Assembly: GCF_028606985.1 (NCBI RefSeq) | Contig: NZ_CP117416.1 | Span: 2,518,001-2,582,000, forward strand | DNA length: 64,000 nt | Source of the DNA: Paenibacillus kyungheensis | GTDB taxonomy: Bacteria > Bacillota > Bacilli > Paenibacillales > Paenibacillaceae | Direction: 5' to 3' | Shown: positions 8,396 through 17,683 of the stretch, one piece after another | Position numbering within the stretch: position 1 is the stretch's first letter | Layout of the letters: the number at the start of each line of letters is the position of its first letter | The notes under the pieces: model-generated | Databases searched by the model: none | The model's input: only the letters and a program-made list of their open reading frames with translations | Told to the model about the DNA's origin: nothing | Made by a program: the position numbers and the translations under genes

Positions 8396-9358
8396 ATGCG
8401 AGTATTTGTCACAGGAGCGAATGGTTTTATAGGAAGTGCTGTGGTTCAAGAGTTAATTCAAGCCGGTCATGAAGTAACAGGTCTGGTACGTTCCACAGAA
8501 GCTGCTCGCAAACTTACAGCGATTGGAGCCAAAGCGCAACAAGGCAATGTAGAAAGTATCGAAGATTTACGTAAAGGAGTAGCCCATGCAGATGGAGTGA
8601 TCCATACCGCTTTTTTTCATAAATTTTCGCATGCTCGCTTATCTACACGTGTAAAGATTGTATTAGGTGGTAATCCTCGTCATGCTGGATCTAGATTTAT
8701 GGCAATGGCTACTGAAACGGATCGACGTGCGATTGAAACGCTTGGAAAAGCTCTTTCGGGCGAAGATCGTTCACTTGTGATGGCGTTCCCAACTATGGCA
8801 CTAAAAGCTGGTTATGTAGCAACCGAAAAGGATCCGTCCGATCCTCAATCAGTAGGAGGCGGACGGATCCTTTCAGAGAAAACAACGCTAACACTCGCAG
8901 ATCAAGGAGTTCGCTCTTCTGTTATTCGTATAGCCCCACTTGTACACGGCATCGGCGATAAAAGCGGTTTATTACCGACTTTGATTAACATTGCTCGCAA
9001 AAAGGGCGTATCGGCTTATGTAGAAGACGGAGCTAATCGATGGCCAGCAGTACATCAATTAGACGTAGCACGCCTATTTAGACTGGCTTTGGAACAAGCT
9101 ACGGCAGGCTCTACCTTCCATGCAGTCGGAGAAGAAGGAATACCTTTTCGTGAGATTGCTACTGCGATCGGTCGTTATCTAAATGTACCTGTATCAAGTA
9201 TCAAAAAAGAACAAGCCAGTGCCCATTTTGGATGGTTAGGTGGTTTTGTATCTGTCGATAATGTTGTTTCAAGTGCATTAACACAGTCACAATTAGGATG
9301 GACAAACAATCATCCATCTTTATTTACTGATATGGAGAACGGTCATTATTTTAAATAG
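8396..9358 (+). CDS. NAD(P)-dependent extended short-chain dehydrogenase/epimerase-like protein
   Basis: This 320-residue Rossmann protein opens with the nucleotide-binding motif GANGFIG and continues with the NAD-dependent epimerase/dehydratase pattern (VTGLVRS, DGVIHTAF, VHQLDVARLFRLAL). The classical YxxxK pair is not obvious, so catalysis is uncertain. Similar proteins are annotated as SDR-family NAD(P)-binding oxidoreductases or nucleoside-diphosphate-sugar epimerases. ATG follows GAGGAGG with suitable spacing. It is probably the regulated target of the AraC-family gene upstream. Confidence 0.85.
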   Translation: MRVFVTGANGFIGSAVVQELIQAGHEVTGLVRSTEAARKLTAIGAKAQQGNVESIEDLRKGVAHADGVIHTAFFHKFSHARLSTRVKIVLGGNPRHAGSRFMAMATETDRRAIETLGKALSGEDRSLVMAFPTMALKAGYVATEKDPSDPQSVGGGRILSEKTTLTLADQGVRSSVIRIAPLVHGIGDKSGLLPTLINIARKKGVSAYVEDGANRWPAVHQLDVARLFRLALEQATAGSTFHAVGEEGIPFREIATAIGRYLNVPVSSIKKEQASAHFGWLGGFVSVDNVVSSALTQSQLGWTNNHPSLFTDMENGHYFK

Positions 9359-9406
9359 AATCAATTTAAGTCAGATATAGATTTTTGATTAAAAAGTCAT
9401 TTACAA

Positions 9407-10588
9407 TTATCTGTTATGAAGATAAGCATCGATGCGATCTAATGCTTCTTGTGGCCCGCCTGTGTGTTGGAAGCTTTCATTAATGTTCTGTACACCTTTT
9501 TTGTATTGTGGATTAGACAACACTTCTTGTACCGCTTCTTGAAGTGATTGTACATTGATCTGATCTTTGGTAATACGATAGCCTGCTTGCAGTTCAGTTA
9601 AGCGCTGAGCGACCATTGGCTGATCTTTGTCTTGTGGCAAAACGACTAAAGGCACATTGAAATGGATGCCTTCATTGACGCTGTTCATACCGCCATGAGT
9701 AATAAATACATCGGTATGCTGTAACACCTCTAACTGAGGAACATAAGGTAAAATCATGATATGTTCAGGAGCCGGGTTGATCTTCGTAAAGTCAACTTTT
9801 TCACCTGTAGCAATAACTACAATACCGTTAAAGTCTGTAAAAGCTTCGATACAAGTATTAAAGAATTGTTCGGTGTGATCCAGAATGGTTCCCATTGAAA
9901 TGTATAGTACTTTTTGATCTTTAAGAAGATGAAGTGGAAATGACGTATTTTCAGTACGTTTTGGAAAACTAGGTCCAATAAAAAGATGTTCATCGCCAAA
10001 CTGATCACCATTGCGTTGAAAGTATTTACTTGTATAAACAATATTTAGATCACCGTTATTATTCATAAATTGACCCATTTCTTTAGGCATAACGTTGTAT
10101 TTCTCTTTCATTAGTGATAGTCCAGCTTGAATATTCTCGGAAACCTGAGAAGTAGTGTCCATTTGACTTGGAAAAATTCGTTTAGTCATCTGATCATTAG
10201 ATATCAAAAAAGATGGAGACGAGGAAATACCCGGAATATTCAGGAAATCTCGAACTAACTCACCGGCCCCGAACTTATCATAAAATACAAAATCAAATTG
10301 CATTGTTTGTGATAGCTGTTCGGTTAACGCTAAAATGTGTAATGAAGTTTGAATATGAATGTTTAAAAATTCATTTATTCCATTGGGGCTACCTATACGG
10401 ATCGAAGCATTTCTAAGCAGATCAGTATGAACGTGAACAATCGCTCCAACAGCTTCTAATCTATCTCTGAACTTCTCGGTCGTAATATAGTGAACCTCAT
10501 CGCCACGTGATGTAAAAGCATGAGTGATCCCAAGTGTTGGATTCACATGACCTTCTGCGGGAAAATTAACAATTAGAATACGTAACAT
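9407..10588 (-). CDS. MGT-family (YjiC-like) UDP-glycosyltransferase
   Basis: This 393-residue GT-B glycosyltransferase is of the macrolide/flavonoid glucosyltransferase type. N-terminal motif NFPAEGHVNPTLG contains the likely catalytic histidine. The C-terminal nucleotide-sugar motif is THGGMNSVNEGIHFNVPLVVLPQ, with the PQDKDQP segment that contacts the sugar. Bacillus YjiC-like enzymes glucosylate macrolides and plant phenolics, often giving resistance. ATG is preceded by AGGAGT. It is separate from the biosynthetic cluster 22 kb away and next to an HxlR regulator on the same strand. Confidence 0.9.
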   Translation of the reverse strand: MLRILIVNFPAEGHVNPTLGITHAFTSRGDEVHYITTEKFRDRLEAVGAIVHVHTDLLRNASIRIGSPNGINEFLNIHIQTSLHILALTEQLSQTMQFDFVFYDKFGAGELVRDFLNIPGISSSPSFLISNDQMTKRIFPSQMDTTSQVSENIQAGLSLMKEKYNVMPKEMGQFMNNNGDLNIVYTSKYFQRNGDQFGDEHLFIGPSFPKRTENTSFPLHLLKDQKVLYISMGTILDHTEQFFNTCIEAFTDFNGIVVIATGEKVDFTKINPAPEHIMILPYVPQLEVLQHTDVFITHGGMNSVNEGIHFNVPLVVLPQDKDQPMVAQRLTELQAGYRITKDQINVQSLQEAVQEVLSNPQYKKGVQNINESFQHTGGPQEALDRIDAYLHNR

Positions 10589-10743
10589 TCGATATCACTC
10601 CTATTGGATAGTATAAGAAATAGAACCGTTGCTTATTTATGATAACAATAATCTATTTCTTTTCCAATTTTTGCAGATTTTTCACAAGTATAATGGAGCA
10701 GTGAATAGAAGAAAGAGATCATAACCGTTTGGCTAGAAAATAG

Positions 10744-11112
10744 TTATTCTCTTATAATATCTGCTTGTTCACCAAACGTTTTGCCAAAGCTATTCATCGC
10801 ATCCAGTACAGGCATAAGCGCTGTTCCTTTATCAGTCAGTGAATATTCGACTTTGGGTGGAACTACAGGATATACTTTGCGTTTGATTACGCCATCTTTT
10901 TCTAATTCACGTAGTTGTTTGCTTAAAGAACCTTGCGAAAGATCACCTAGAAACGCTTTGATATCTGAATACCGGCGCGTATGTCCTTTTAAATACCACA
11001 AAATAAAATATTTCCATCGTCCAGATAAAATATTTTGCGTAAAAGCGATGGTATACATATCTGTCTGATCATTAATAAATTCTTTTTGAAATCCGTCTTT
11101 ACACACTTTCAT
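10744..11112 (-). CDS. HxlR-family winged-helix regulator
   Basis: This 122-residue MarR-like regulator has the HxlR core: LSGRWKYFILWYL, then YSDIKAFLGDLSQGSLSKQLRELEKDGVIKRK and YSLTDKG. It carries two cysteines. The start at 11112 is preferred because GGAG lies nine bases upstream; an in-frame ATG at 11139 lacks one and lies in a palindromic operator region. It is divergent from a nitroreductase gene, a common arrangement in which HxlR proteins sense quinones, aldehydes or redox stress. Confidence 0.88.
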   Translation of the reverse strand: MKVCKDGFQKEFINDQTDMYTIAFTQNILSGRWKYFILWYLKGHTRRYSDIKAFLGDLSQGSLSKQLRELEKDGVIKRKVYPVVPPKVEYSLTDKGTALMPVLDAMNSFGKTFGEQADIIRE

Positions 11113-11133
11113 CGTCTTTCTCTCCATTCTTAA

Positions 11134-11157
11134 GTACATCCATGTGTACTATGTACA
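11134..11157. promoter_or_regulatory. Overlapping palindromes, candidate HxlR operators
   Basis: GTACA-TCCATG-TGTAC at 11134-11149 and TGTAC-TAT-GTACA at 11145-11157 overlap. Both lie upstream of the HxlR start and about 160 bases upstream of the divergent nitroreductase, as expected for autoregulation and control of the neighbour. Confidence 0.55.
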
Positions 11158-11319
11158 TCTAAATTGCCCTCTATGCAACGTCACGATATCACTTTATGAT
11201 TATTTTATTATGCAAACTGTTATAGATCAAATGATCGCATAGGAGTCTTTATAACAGGTATAGTTAGTAAGCTAATCAATAGTCTAACATATGAATAAAT
11301 ATTAAAGGAGAGAACATAC

Positions 11320-12060
11320 TTGAATCAAACATTAGAATTGCTTCACAACCATTCATCGGTGCGTTCGTACACTAATCAACCATTAACCGAGGAACAACTA
11401 GATGCTATTTTCCAGGCAACTATTCAAACATCGTCATTTAGCTTGTTACAGGCTGTTTCTATTATTCGGGTTACAGATCCAGAGCTTCGCCAACAAGCAA
11501 TGGAACTTTGTGGTCATCAGCCTTATATCGGGCAAGCAGCCGAGTTTTGGGTTTTCTGTTCAGACTTTCATCGGAATCATGAAATAGCTCCTGAAGTAGA
11601 TATAGAATATATTGAATTTCTAACGATTGGTTTAGTAGATGCTGGACTTATGGCGCAAAATGCTTTGACAGCAGCCGAATCTATGGGGCTTGGTGGCGTA
11701 TATATTGGCGGTGTCAAACTCAATATCGAGAAATTATCGGAAGCTTTGCAATTACCTAAATACGTTATTCCAGTAGTAGGATTGTGTATTGGTGTTCCAG
11801 CAGAAGAGAAAGCAGAACTCAAACCACGCTTACCGAAATCTATGGTGTTATTTGAAAATAAATACCAACCATTAGACAAAGAAGAACTATCTACTTATGA
11901 TAACACAATGAAAAAATACTATGAAGATCGTCCGATCAGAGCGCCTTTCACTGTAAAAACGGTTAAAGGATGGAGCGATCATATTCATGATCATCTACAA
12001 CGAAGTATTCTGCCTGATATGATGAGTTATATGAATAAAATGGGGTATGCTAAAAAGTAA
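11320..12060 (+). CDS. NfsA/FRP-type NADPH flavin nitroreductase
   Basis: This 246-residue enzyme matches oxygen-insensitive NADPH nitroreductases (FMN-binding). Visible are HSSVRSYTNQPLTEEQL at the start (the R-S-R/Y FMN contact), GLVDAGLMAQNALTAAESMGLGGVYIGG in the middle and VVGLCIGVP. TTG at 11320 follows AAGGAG. Such enzymes reduce nitroaromatics, quinones and flavins in the cytoplasm. The divergent HxlR gene and palindromes indicate repression relieved by electrophiles. Confidence 0.9.
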   Translation: MNQTLELLHNHSSVRSYTNQPLTEEQLDAIFQATIQTSSFSLLQAVSIIRVTDPELRQQAMELCGHQPYIGQAAEFWVFCSDFHRNHEIAPEVDIEYIEFLTIGLVDAGLMAQNALTAAESMGLGGVYIGGVKLNIEKLSEALQLPKYVIPVVGLCIGVPAEEKAELKPRLPKSMVLFENKYQPLDKEELSTYDNTMKKYYEDRPIRAPFTVKTVKGWSDHIHDHLQRSILPDMMSYMNKMGYAKK

Positions 12061-12159
12061 TAAGCAGTATATATAGGAGTCTATATTTGCACATTAATTT
12101 CCACTATGTTATATTTAGCCCACTAATTAGTTTTGAAAAACAATCTGAGAAACAAATGG

Positions 12160-12190
12160 AGAGTAACTTATTATAAAGTTACTCTTTTTT
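12160..12190 (+). terminator. Intrinsic terminator after nitroreductase
   Basis: AGAGTAACTT (12160-12169) pairs perfectly with AAGTTACTCT (12176-12185), followed by T run. Confidence 0.85.
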
Positions 12191-12319
12191 ATGAATAATT
12201 TCTAATATGAATACGAACATAAATCTCTAAAGCGTAATAAAGTCATCAAACATCATCCTATCTCAAGCTATTTTTGTTGGTATTACTAATTCAATGATTC
12301 GAAATGGAGCGATGAAAAA

Positions 12320-13420
12320 ATGACTAAAAAGATCAAAGTAGGTATTATCGGTGGATCAGTAAATAACGGGTGGGCAAATAGTACACATATTCCCGCAGTT
12401 CAGCATTTGGAAGAGTATGAGTTAACAGCCGTAGCTACAAGTAACAAAGAAAGTGCAACCAAAAGTGCTGAAGCTTTTAAAGCTACTCATGGTTTTGATC
12501 AAATTGAAGAGTTAGTACAACATCCTGATGTAGATATGGTAGTTGTCAGTATTAATGTAAAAGAGCATTATCATGCGGTCAAAGCTAGTATTCCTTCTGG
12601 AAAGCCTATTTATAGCGAATGGCCGTTAGGATCAACTACAGAAGAAGCTATTGAAATGCAACAATGGGTAGCAGAGCATCAGATTCCAACTGCAATCGGA
12701 TTACAAGCAAGACAAGCTCCTGCGATTAAGTATGTCAAAGATTTGTTGAAAGAAGGATATGTAGGAAAAGTGTTGTCTGCTCAATTGAGAGTATCTATGG
12801 AAGGTATGGGCGGTACAGCTGACCAATCAACTGCTTATTTGTTCGATCGTACATCTGGCGGAAATTTGCTAACTATCGTGGGTGGACATAATATAGATGC
12901 GTTTACTTATATGGTTGGCGATTTTGCAGAACTTTCCGCTACAACAGCACAACAATACACTCAAGTAGCGTTAGTAGATACTCAACAAATGATTGAGAAA
13001 ACAACAGATGATCAAATTCTGGTTACTGGTAAATTAAAAAATGGAGCAGCAGCGAGTATTCATATTCAAGGAGGAGTGAAGCATCAAAAAGGCGTGACTC
13101 TTGAAATCTTTGGTGATCAAGGGACGATTGTTCTATATGCGCCTAAAACGATTCAATTTGGAGCACATGAATTATTAGGAGCCAATTCTGCTGATGCCGA
13201 GCTACAAGAGTTAACAGTTCCTGATGACTATTATTCTGTACCGGATTCTCTGCGAGATGATACTCCAGTGCTAAATATCGCTCAAGTGTATCGTGCATTT
13301 GCTCAAGATCTTCAAGAAGGAACATCGTTGACATCGAATTTTGCAGATGCAGTCAAAGTACATCAATTAATCGATGCGATACAAAAATCTGCACAAACAG
13401 GTGAACGTCAGTATCTTTAA
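12320..13420 (+). CDS. Gfo/Idh/MocA-family oxidoreductase
   Basis: This 366-residue protein has an N-terminal NAD(P)-binding Rossmann domain (GIIGGSVNNGWANSTHIPA) with the family's second-strand motif SEWPLG in place of the common EKP, then a C-terminal alpha/beta domain with GGHNIDAF. It resembles the fungal-type galactose/arabinose dehydrogenase-like branch more than inositol dehydrogenase. The substrate is probably a sugar or polyol and cannot be read from the sequence. It is monocistronic and flanked by terminators. Confidence 0.88.
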   Translation: MTKKIKVGIIGGSVNNGWANSTHIPAVQHLEEYELTAVATSNKESATKSAEAFKATHGFDQIEELVQHPDVDMVVVSINVKEHYHAVKASIPSGKPIYSEWPLGSTTEEAIEMQQWVAEHQIPTAIGLQARQAPAIKYVKDLLKEGYVGKVLSAQLRVSMEGMGGTADQSTAYLFDRTSGGNLLTIVGGHNIDAFTYMVGDFAELSATTAQQYTQVALVDTQQMIEKTTDDQILVTGKLKNGAAASIHIQGGVKHQKGVTLEIFGDQGTIVLYAPKTIQFGAHELLGANSADAELQELTVPDDYYSVPDSLRDDTPVLNIAQVYRAFAQDLQEGTSLTSNFADAVKVHQLIDAIQKSAQTGERQYL

Positions 13421-13537
13421 ATAAGACTCTATGTCTACGTGTTGGGTATTCAAAGTGTGAATCAAAGCGCAAATTTTACTAATACAATCAATACTGATTT
13501 TTGCAAAGTCAAATCGCTTATCTTAAATCTCTTACCT

Positions 13538-13578
13538 AAAAAAGGAGCAGACATCTTCAGTGATGACTGCTCCTTTTT
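13538..13578. terminator. Bidirectional terminator between convergent genes
   Basis: AAAAAAGGAGCAG and CTGCTCCTTTTT form the outer stem. It lies between the plus-strand oxidoreductase and the end of the minus-strand response regulator and can serve both. Confidence 0.85.
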
Positions 13579-13611
13579 GGTATGAACTACAATAGATTTG
13601 ATTGATAACAT

Positions 13612-14304
13612 TCAAGGTTGAAAGCGATAGCCTACACCCCATACTGTCTGAATATAGCGAGGATTACTAGGATCTTCTTCTGTTTTTTCACGTAGTCGAT
13701 TGATATGAACAGCTACAGTCGCATTATCACCAATCGATTCAAAACCCCATATACGCTCATATAACGTTTCTTTACTGAATACATTGTTAGCATTCACGAT
13801 CAGAAAGTGGAGCAGATCAAATTCTTTTTTCTTTAACTCTAGTTCTTTGCCGTTTAGATAGACCCGGTGAGCTTGCATATTAATCACAAAAGAACCTATT
13901 TCAATATGACTATTCCCATGAAGATCAGGTTTTCCTTTTATCCGATCATATTGAGCTAGATTGGACTTTACTCGCGCTACTAATTCATTAGGAGAAAAGG
14001 GTTTGACAATATAGTCATCCGCACCTAACCCTAATCCGCGAATCTTATCAATATCTTCTTGCTTGGCAGTAACCATAAGAATAGGAATATCTAGCTTTTC
14101 ACGCAAACGGCGACATACAGAGAATCCATCTTCACCCGGTAACATAAGATCCAGCAAAATCAGATCGTAAGGTTCAGATAATGCTTTTTCTGCACCGGTA
14201 AGTCCATTATCGGCTATCTCCACTGCAAAGTGATTGATTTCGAGATAATCCCGTTCAATCGATGCAATCGCTTCATCATCTTCTATAATTAGTATTTTTC
14301 TCAT
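13612..14304 (-). CDS. OmpR/PhoB-family response regulator
   Basis: This 230-residue regulator has a receiver domain (1-120; EDD near residue 8, phosphoacceptor Asp in LLDLMLPGEDG, Lys in IVKPFS) and a winged-helix domain (about 130-228; KKEFDLLHFL, WGFESIGDNATVAVHINRLREK, VWGVGYRF). It overlaps the kinase stop by ATGA. As the last gene of a six-gene operon encoding a MacAB-like exporter, it probably controls that operon. Confidence 0.94.
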   Translation of the reverse strand: MRKILIIEDDEAIASIERDYLEINHFAVEIADNGLTGAEKALSEPYDLILLDLMLPGEDGFSVCRRLREKLDIPILMVTAKQEDIDKIRGLGLGADDYIVKPFSPNELVARVKSNLAQYDRIKGKPDLHGNSHIEIGSFVINMQAHRVYLNGKELELKKKEFDLLHFLIVNANNVFSKETLYERIWGFESIGDNATVAVHINRLREKTEEDPSNPRYIQTVWGVGYRFQP

Positions 14305-15770
14305 TGTACTTCCTCCTGATTAATCAATGGAAGCTGAATCTTAATCTGCAAACCGCCTGAAGGTGCATGCATTGCCCGAATCGTTCCACCCATGCGCTCC
14401 ACAGCTTTGGCAGTGATCGCTAAGCCAAGCCCGCTACCTTTATTAGGATTATTACGCGAAGGATCACTACGATAAAATAAATCAAACAGTTGAGGCAATG
14501 ACTGATCAGGAACACCGGGGCCATCGTCGGTGATACAAATAGTGATCTGATCATCATCTACATTGGTCTCTATATGAACCCATCCGCGCTCTTTGTGCTT
14601 GTACTTTAAGCTATTTTCGACGATATTGGTAAATACGCTATCTAACTGCAATTGATCTGCAAAAATTCTGGATTTCTGATGTGAAAATGACGTGGTGATA
14701 TACAGACCTTTACTACGATATTCTTCAGCTGTTGCTTTAACAAGTGATTCTAATTCATAGTTCACATCTAGCAGTTCAGGATCGTATGGATAATTACCTA
14801 GATCCATTTTGGAAAATAGAAAGATTTTGGCAACCATCCGGTCAATATCTCTTGCTTTGGTCTGTATCATAGTAATGTACTTATGTTGAGCTTCCGGTGT
14901 ATTAGCCACTCCATCGAGAAGCCCTTCTGAATAAGCACGAATCGAAGTGAGTGGAGAGCGTAGATCGTGTGAGATACTAGCTAGTAGTTCTTTACGGCTT
15001 TCTTCTTGACGCTGAATTAATTGCATCGATTGTTTTAACTGCAATGCCATATCATTAAAATCATGACAGATCGCTGCAAATTCATCTTTGCTCTCATATT
15101 GAATACGTGTATCTAAGTTACCATCCCGAATCTGCTGAACACCTGCTACTAATGTATTGAGCGGTTGACTGATTCGCTTGAACACAAAATAAGTCAGAAA
15201 GCGATTAGTAAAAAAGATAGTGACAATAATCCCAATGCCAAATAAGATCATAAACAGCGTAATTAACATCTGATATCGGCTATAGTAACTATCATCGTTT
15301 GTAGCATTTTCATGAAACGAATCAAATGTTGAAATGACATACGTTTGATCATTTACAGTTACTTTTTTGCTATACACATCTTCTTCAGCAAGGTAGATAC
15401 TCCCTTCTCCGTTCAAAGACCAGATCGCTGTCATCATTTTATTATTAGCATCGATCGTCAGTTTCCCCATATTTAACAGAGGTGTACGCGTATTATAATC
15501 GTGCACTGTCAGTCTCATTGAATGCTTTTGCAAATAATCTTCTAGTTGCTGTTTTTCATTTGTTTTTTGCTTTTGAGGATGTTGAATAAGTTCTGTCGCA
15601 ACAGAAGTGATTTTCTCCGGTACATCGTAGATAGAGCTTTCATTATCGTATTTCGTTTTCCAATACTGGTAAGATAAATATTGTCCGGCTCCGATAATAA
15701 TCGCTGAAATTAGTACAGGTATGACAATCATCAAAATGTTAGAAATGATCAGGCGTTGTTTAATAGTCAT
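14301..15770 (-). CDS. HAMP sensor histidine kinase
   Basis: This 489-residue kinase has two membrane helices flanking an extracellular sensor domain of about 150 residues, a HAMP domain, a dimerisation helix with His in SISHDLRSPLTSIR, and an ATP-binding domain with N (IVENSLKYKH), G1 (ITDDGPGVPDQ), F and G2 (GSGLGLAI) boxes. The start at 15770 has GAAGGAG at eight bases; an in-frame ATG at 15821 abuts the permease stop without a strong site. It pairs with the downstream response regulator. The signal may be an envelope-active compound, inferred from the exporter genes. Confidence 0.9.
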   Translation of the reverse strand: MTIKQRLIISNILMIVIPVLISAIIIGAGQYLSYQYWKTKYDNESSIYDVPEKITSVATELIQHPQKQKTNEKQQLEDYLQKHSMRLTVHDYNTRTPLLNMGKLTIDANNKMMTAIWSLNGEGSIYLAEEDVYSKKVTVNDQTYVISTFDSFHENATNDDSYYSRYQMLITLFMILFGIGIIVTIFFTNRFLTYFVFKRISQPLNTLVAGVQQIRDGNLDTRIQYESKDEFAAICHDFNDMALQLKQSMQLIQRQEESRKELLASISHDLRSPLTSIRAYSEGLLDGVANTPEAQHKYITMIQTKARDIDRMVAKIFLFSKMDLGNYPYDPELLDVNYELESLVKATAEEYRSKGLYITTSFSHQKSRIFADQLQLDSVFTNIVENSLKYKHKERGWVHIETNVDDDQITICITDDGPGVPDQSLPQLFDLFYRSDPSRNNPNKGSGLGLAITAKAVERMGGTIRAMHAPSGGLQIKIQLPLINQEEVQ

Positions 15771-15821
15771 ACCACGTACTCCTTCGATAATAGATAAGTG
15801 ATTACGAATGTATTGTAGCAT

Positions 15822-16991
15822 TTAATCTGTACGAAGCGCATAAATAGGTCGTAATCGTGCAGCTTTATTGGCAGGAATAATTCCGAATATAACACCGATC
15901 ACAAATGAAAATGCAAATGAGATCGTAACCATATTCCATGCATATTGAATCGGAAACGGTGTAAATTTACCCGCCACCCAGACCAATCCAAGTCCTACCC
16001 CGATACCAAGCAATCCTCCAAGTGTACTGAGAAATATCGATTCGATCATAAATTGGATCAAAATATTACTCTTTTTAGCACCAATCGCTTTGCGAATACC
16101 GATCTCACGCGTCCGTTCATTTACCGATACAATCATAATATTCATAATGCCGATTCCACCTACAATCAGTGAAATCCCTGCGATCCCTGCTAGAGATGCT
16201 GACATCAATGCATTGGTTTTTTCCATAGATTTGATCATTTCTTGAGCATCAAATATATCGTATGCTGAAGGATCTTTGAATTTCTGTTCAAGGCTAGCTG
16301 CAAGTAGGGCTTTGACAGTAGGGATATCCTGTTCGGTCACAGTTTTGACTTCAAACGTCTGAATACCTTTTGTCTGTAAAAAGCGTTCTGCGGTAGCGAG
16401 TGGAATTAAAATTTTCTCATCATTGGAACCCATTAAGCTTGAACCTTTACTTTGCAACAAACCTACGATTTTGAAAGTTTCGCCATTAAGACGTATATCA
16501 TGTCCGACTGGATTTTCAGTGCCAAATAAAGTGGTAGCAGTAGATGAGCCGATCACAGCTATTTTTTGCCGGTACTGACTATCGATATTAAGAACAAATC
16601 GTCCAGATTGTACATGAAAGTCTTTGACATGCTCATACGCAGGAGTTACACCTTCTAAGGAAACATCGACATTGTTATTACGATTTTTGGCAGTGACATT
16701 GCCTGAAAGGGTAGGGGATACACCGGATACACCTTTTAACTGGTTATAAGCAATGACTTCCTCATATGTCAGTGAACTGGTCACTCCGCGTCCCATCACA
16801 TTAACAGATAGTAGATTGGTGCCCATATCTCCAAATTGATCACTAATCTGCCCGTTAAAGCTCATACCCACAGAGACGACTAGAATGACCGAAGACACTC
16901 CAATAATAATGCCTAACATCGTCAAAAAAGAGCGGATTTTATTGCTGATTACACTAAGTAATGCCATACGTACACTTTGAAAAAAGATCAT
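15822..16991 (-). CDS. MacB-like ABC transporter permease
   Basis: This 389-residue permease has the MacB/FtsX topology: one N-terminal helix (LTMLGIIIGVSSVILVVS), a large extracytoplasmic MacB core domain (about 45-270), and three C-terminal helices with the NERTREIGIRKAIGAKKSNI coupling-helix motif. It works with the ATPase and adaptor encoded immediately upstream. Its start overlaps the ATPase stop by one base. Firmicute homologues export antimicrobial peptides or other amphiphiles, or transmit force to cell-wall enzymes. Confidence 0.93.
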   Translation of the reverse strand: MIFFQSVRMALLSVISNKIRSFLTMLGIIIGVSSVILVVSVGMSFNGQISDQFGDMGTNLLSVNVMGRGVTSSLTYEEVIAYNQLKGVSGVSPTLSGNVTAKNRNNNVDVSLEGVTPAYEHVKDFHVQSGRFVLNIDSQYRQKIAVIGSSTATTLFGTENPVGHDIRLNGETFKIVGLLQSKGSSLMGSNDEKILIPLATAERFLQTKGIQTFEVKTVTEQDIPTVKALLAASLEQKFKDPSAYDIFDAQEMIKSMEKTNALMSASLAGIAGISLIVGGIGIMNIMIVSVNERTREIGIRKAIGAKKSNILIQFMIESIFLSTLGGLLGIGVGLGLVWVAGKFTPFPIQYAWNMVTISFAFSFVIGVIFGIIPANKAARLRPIYALRTD

Positions 16992-17683
16992 TACTCATTC
17001 CTCCGATCTTCTGTCAAAACGCCATTTTGAATACGAATAACACGTTTGGCTTGATCGGCGATATCCAGATCATGGGTAATCAAAATGATCGTATGTCCTT
17101 GTTCATTCAGACTTTTGATCATCTGCATGACTTCTTTCCCTGTATTCGTATCCAAAGCACCTGTCGGTTCATCTGCTAGCAATAAAGGCGGATCACCAGC
17201 AAGAGCACGTGCTATTGCGACACGTTGCTGTTGTCCGCCGGATAATTGATTAGGACGATGATACATCCGTTCATGTAATCCTACTTGTTCTAACGCCTGA
17301 CTTGCTCTTTTTTTACGTTCTCGATAAGACAATCCACGATAGATCAAAGGAAGCTCTACATTTTCGATCGCTGATAATTTGGGCAATAGATTAAAACTTT
17401 GAAAAATAAAACCGATTTTTTCGTTACGAATTTTGGCAAGGCGATTATCAGATGTTTTGCGTACATTTTGACCATCCAATATATACTCTCCGCTATTAGG
17501 CAGATCCAAGCAGCCTATCATATTCATCAAAGTAGACTTGCCTGATCCCGAAGGACCAATAATCGCTACAAATTCACCATGATTCACCGTCATAGAGATA
17601 TCTTGCAAAATAGGCATCTGCTGTCCTGCCATCATATAACCATGATTCATATGACTGATCTGTATAAGCGGCTCCTTATTCAT
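16991..17683 (-). CDS. LolD/MacB-type ABC transporter ATPase
   Basis: This 230-residue ATPase has Walker [10 protein letters not shown], signature [15 protein letters not shown], Walker [13 protein letters not shown] and the switch His in LITHD. The pattern ([21 protein letters not shown]) is that of the MacB/LolD/FtsE group. ATGA overlap with the adaptor gene and one-base overlap with the permease show tight coupling. Confidence 0.95.
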   Translation of the reverse strand: MNKEPLIQISHMNHGYMMAGQQMPILQDISMTVNHGEFVAIIGPSGSGKSTLMNMIGCLDLPNSGEYILDGQNVRKTSDNRLAKIRNEKIGFIFQSFNLLPKLSAIENVELPLIYRGLSYRERKKRASQALEQVGLHERMYHRPNQLSGGQQQRVAIARALAGDPPLLLADEPTGALDTNTGKEVMQMIKSLNEQGHTIILITHDLDIADQAKRVIRIQNGVLTEDRRNE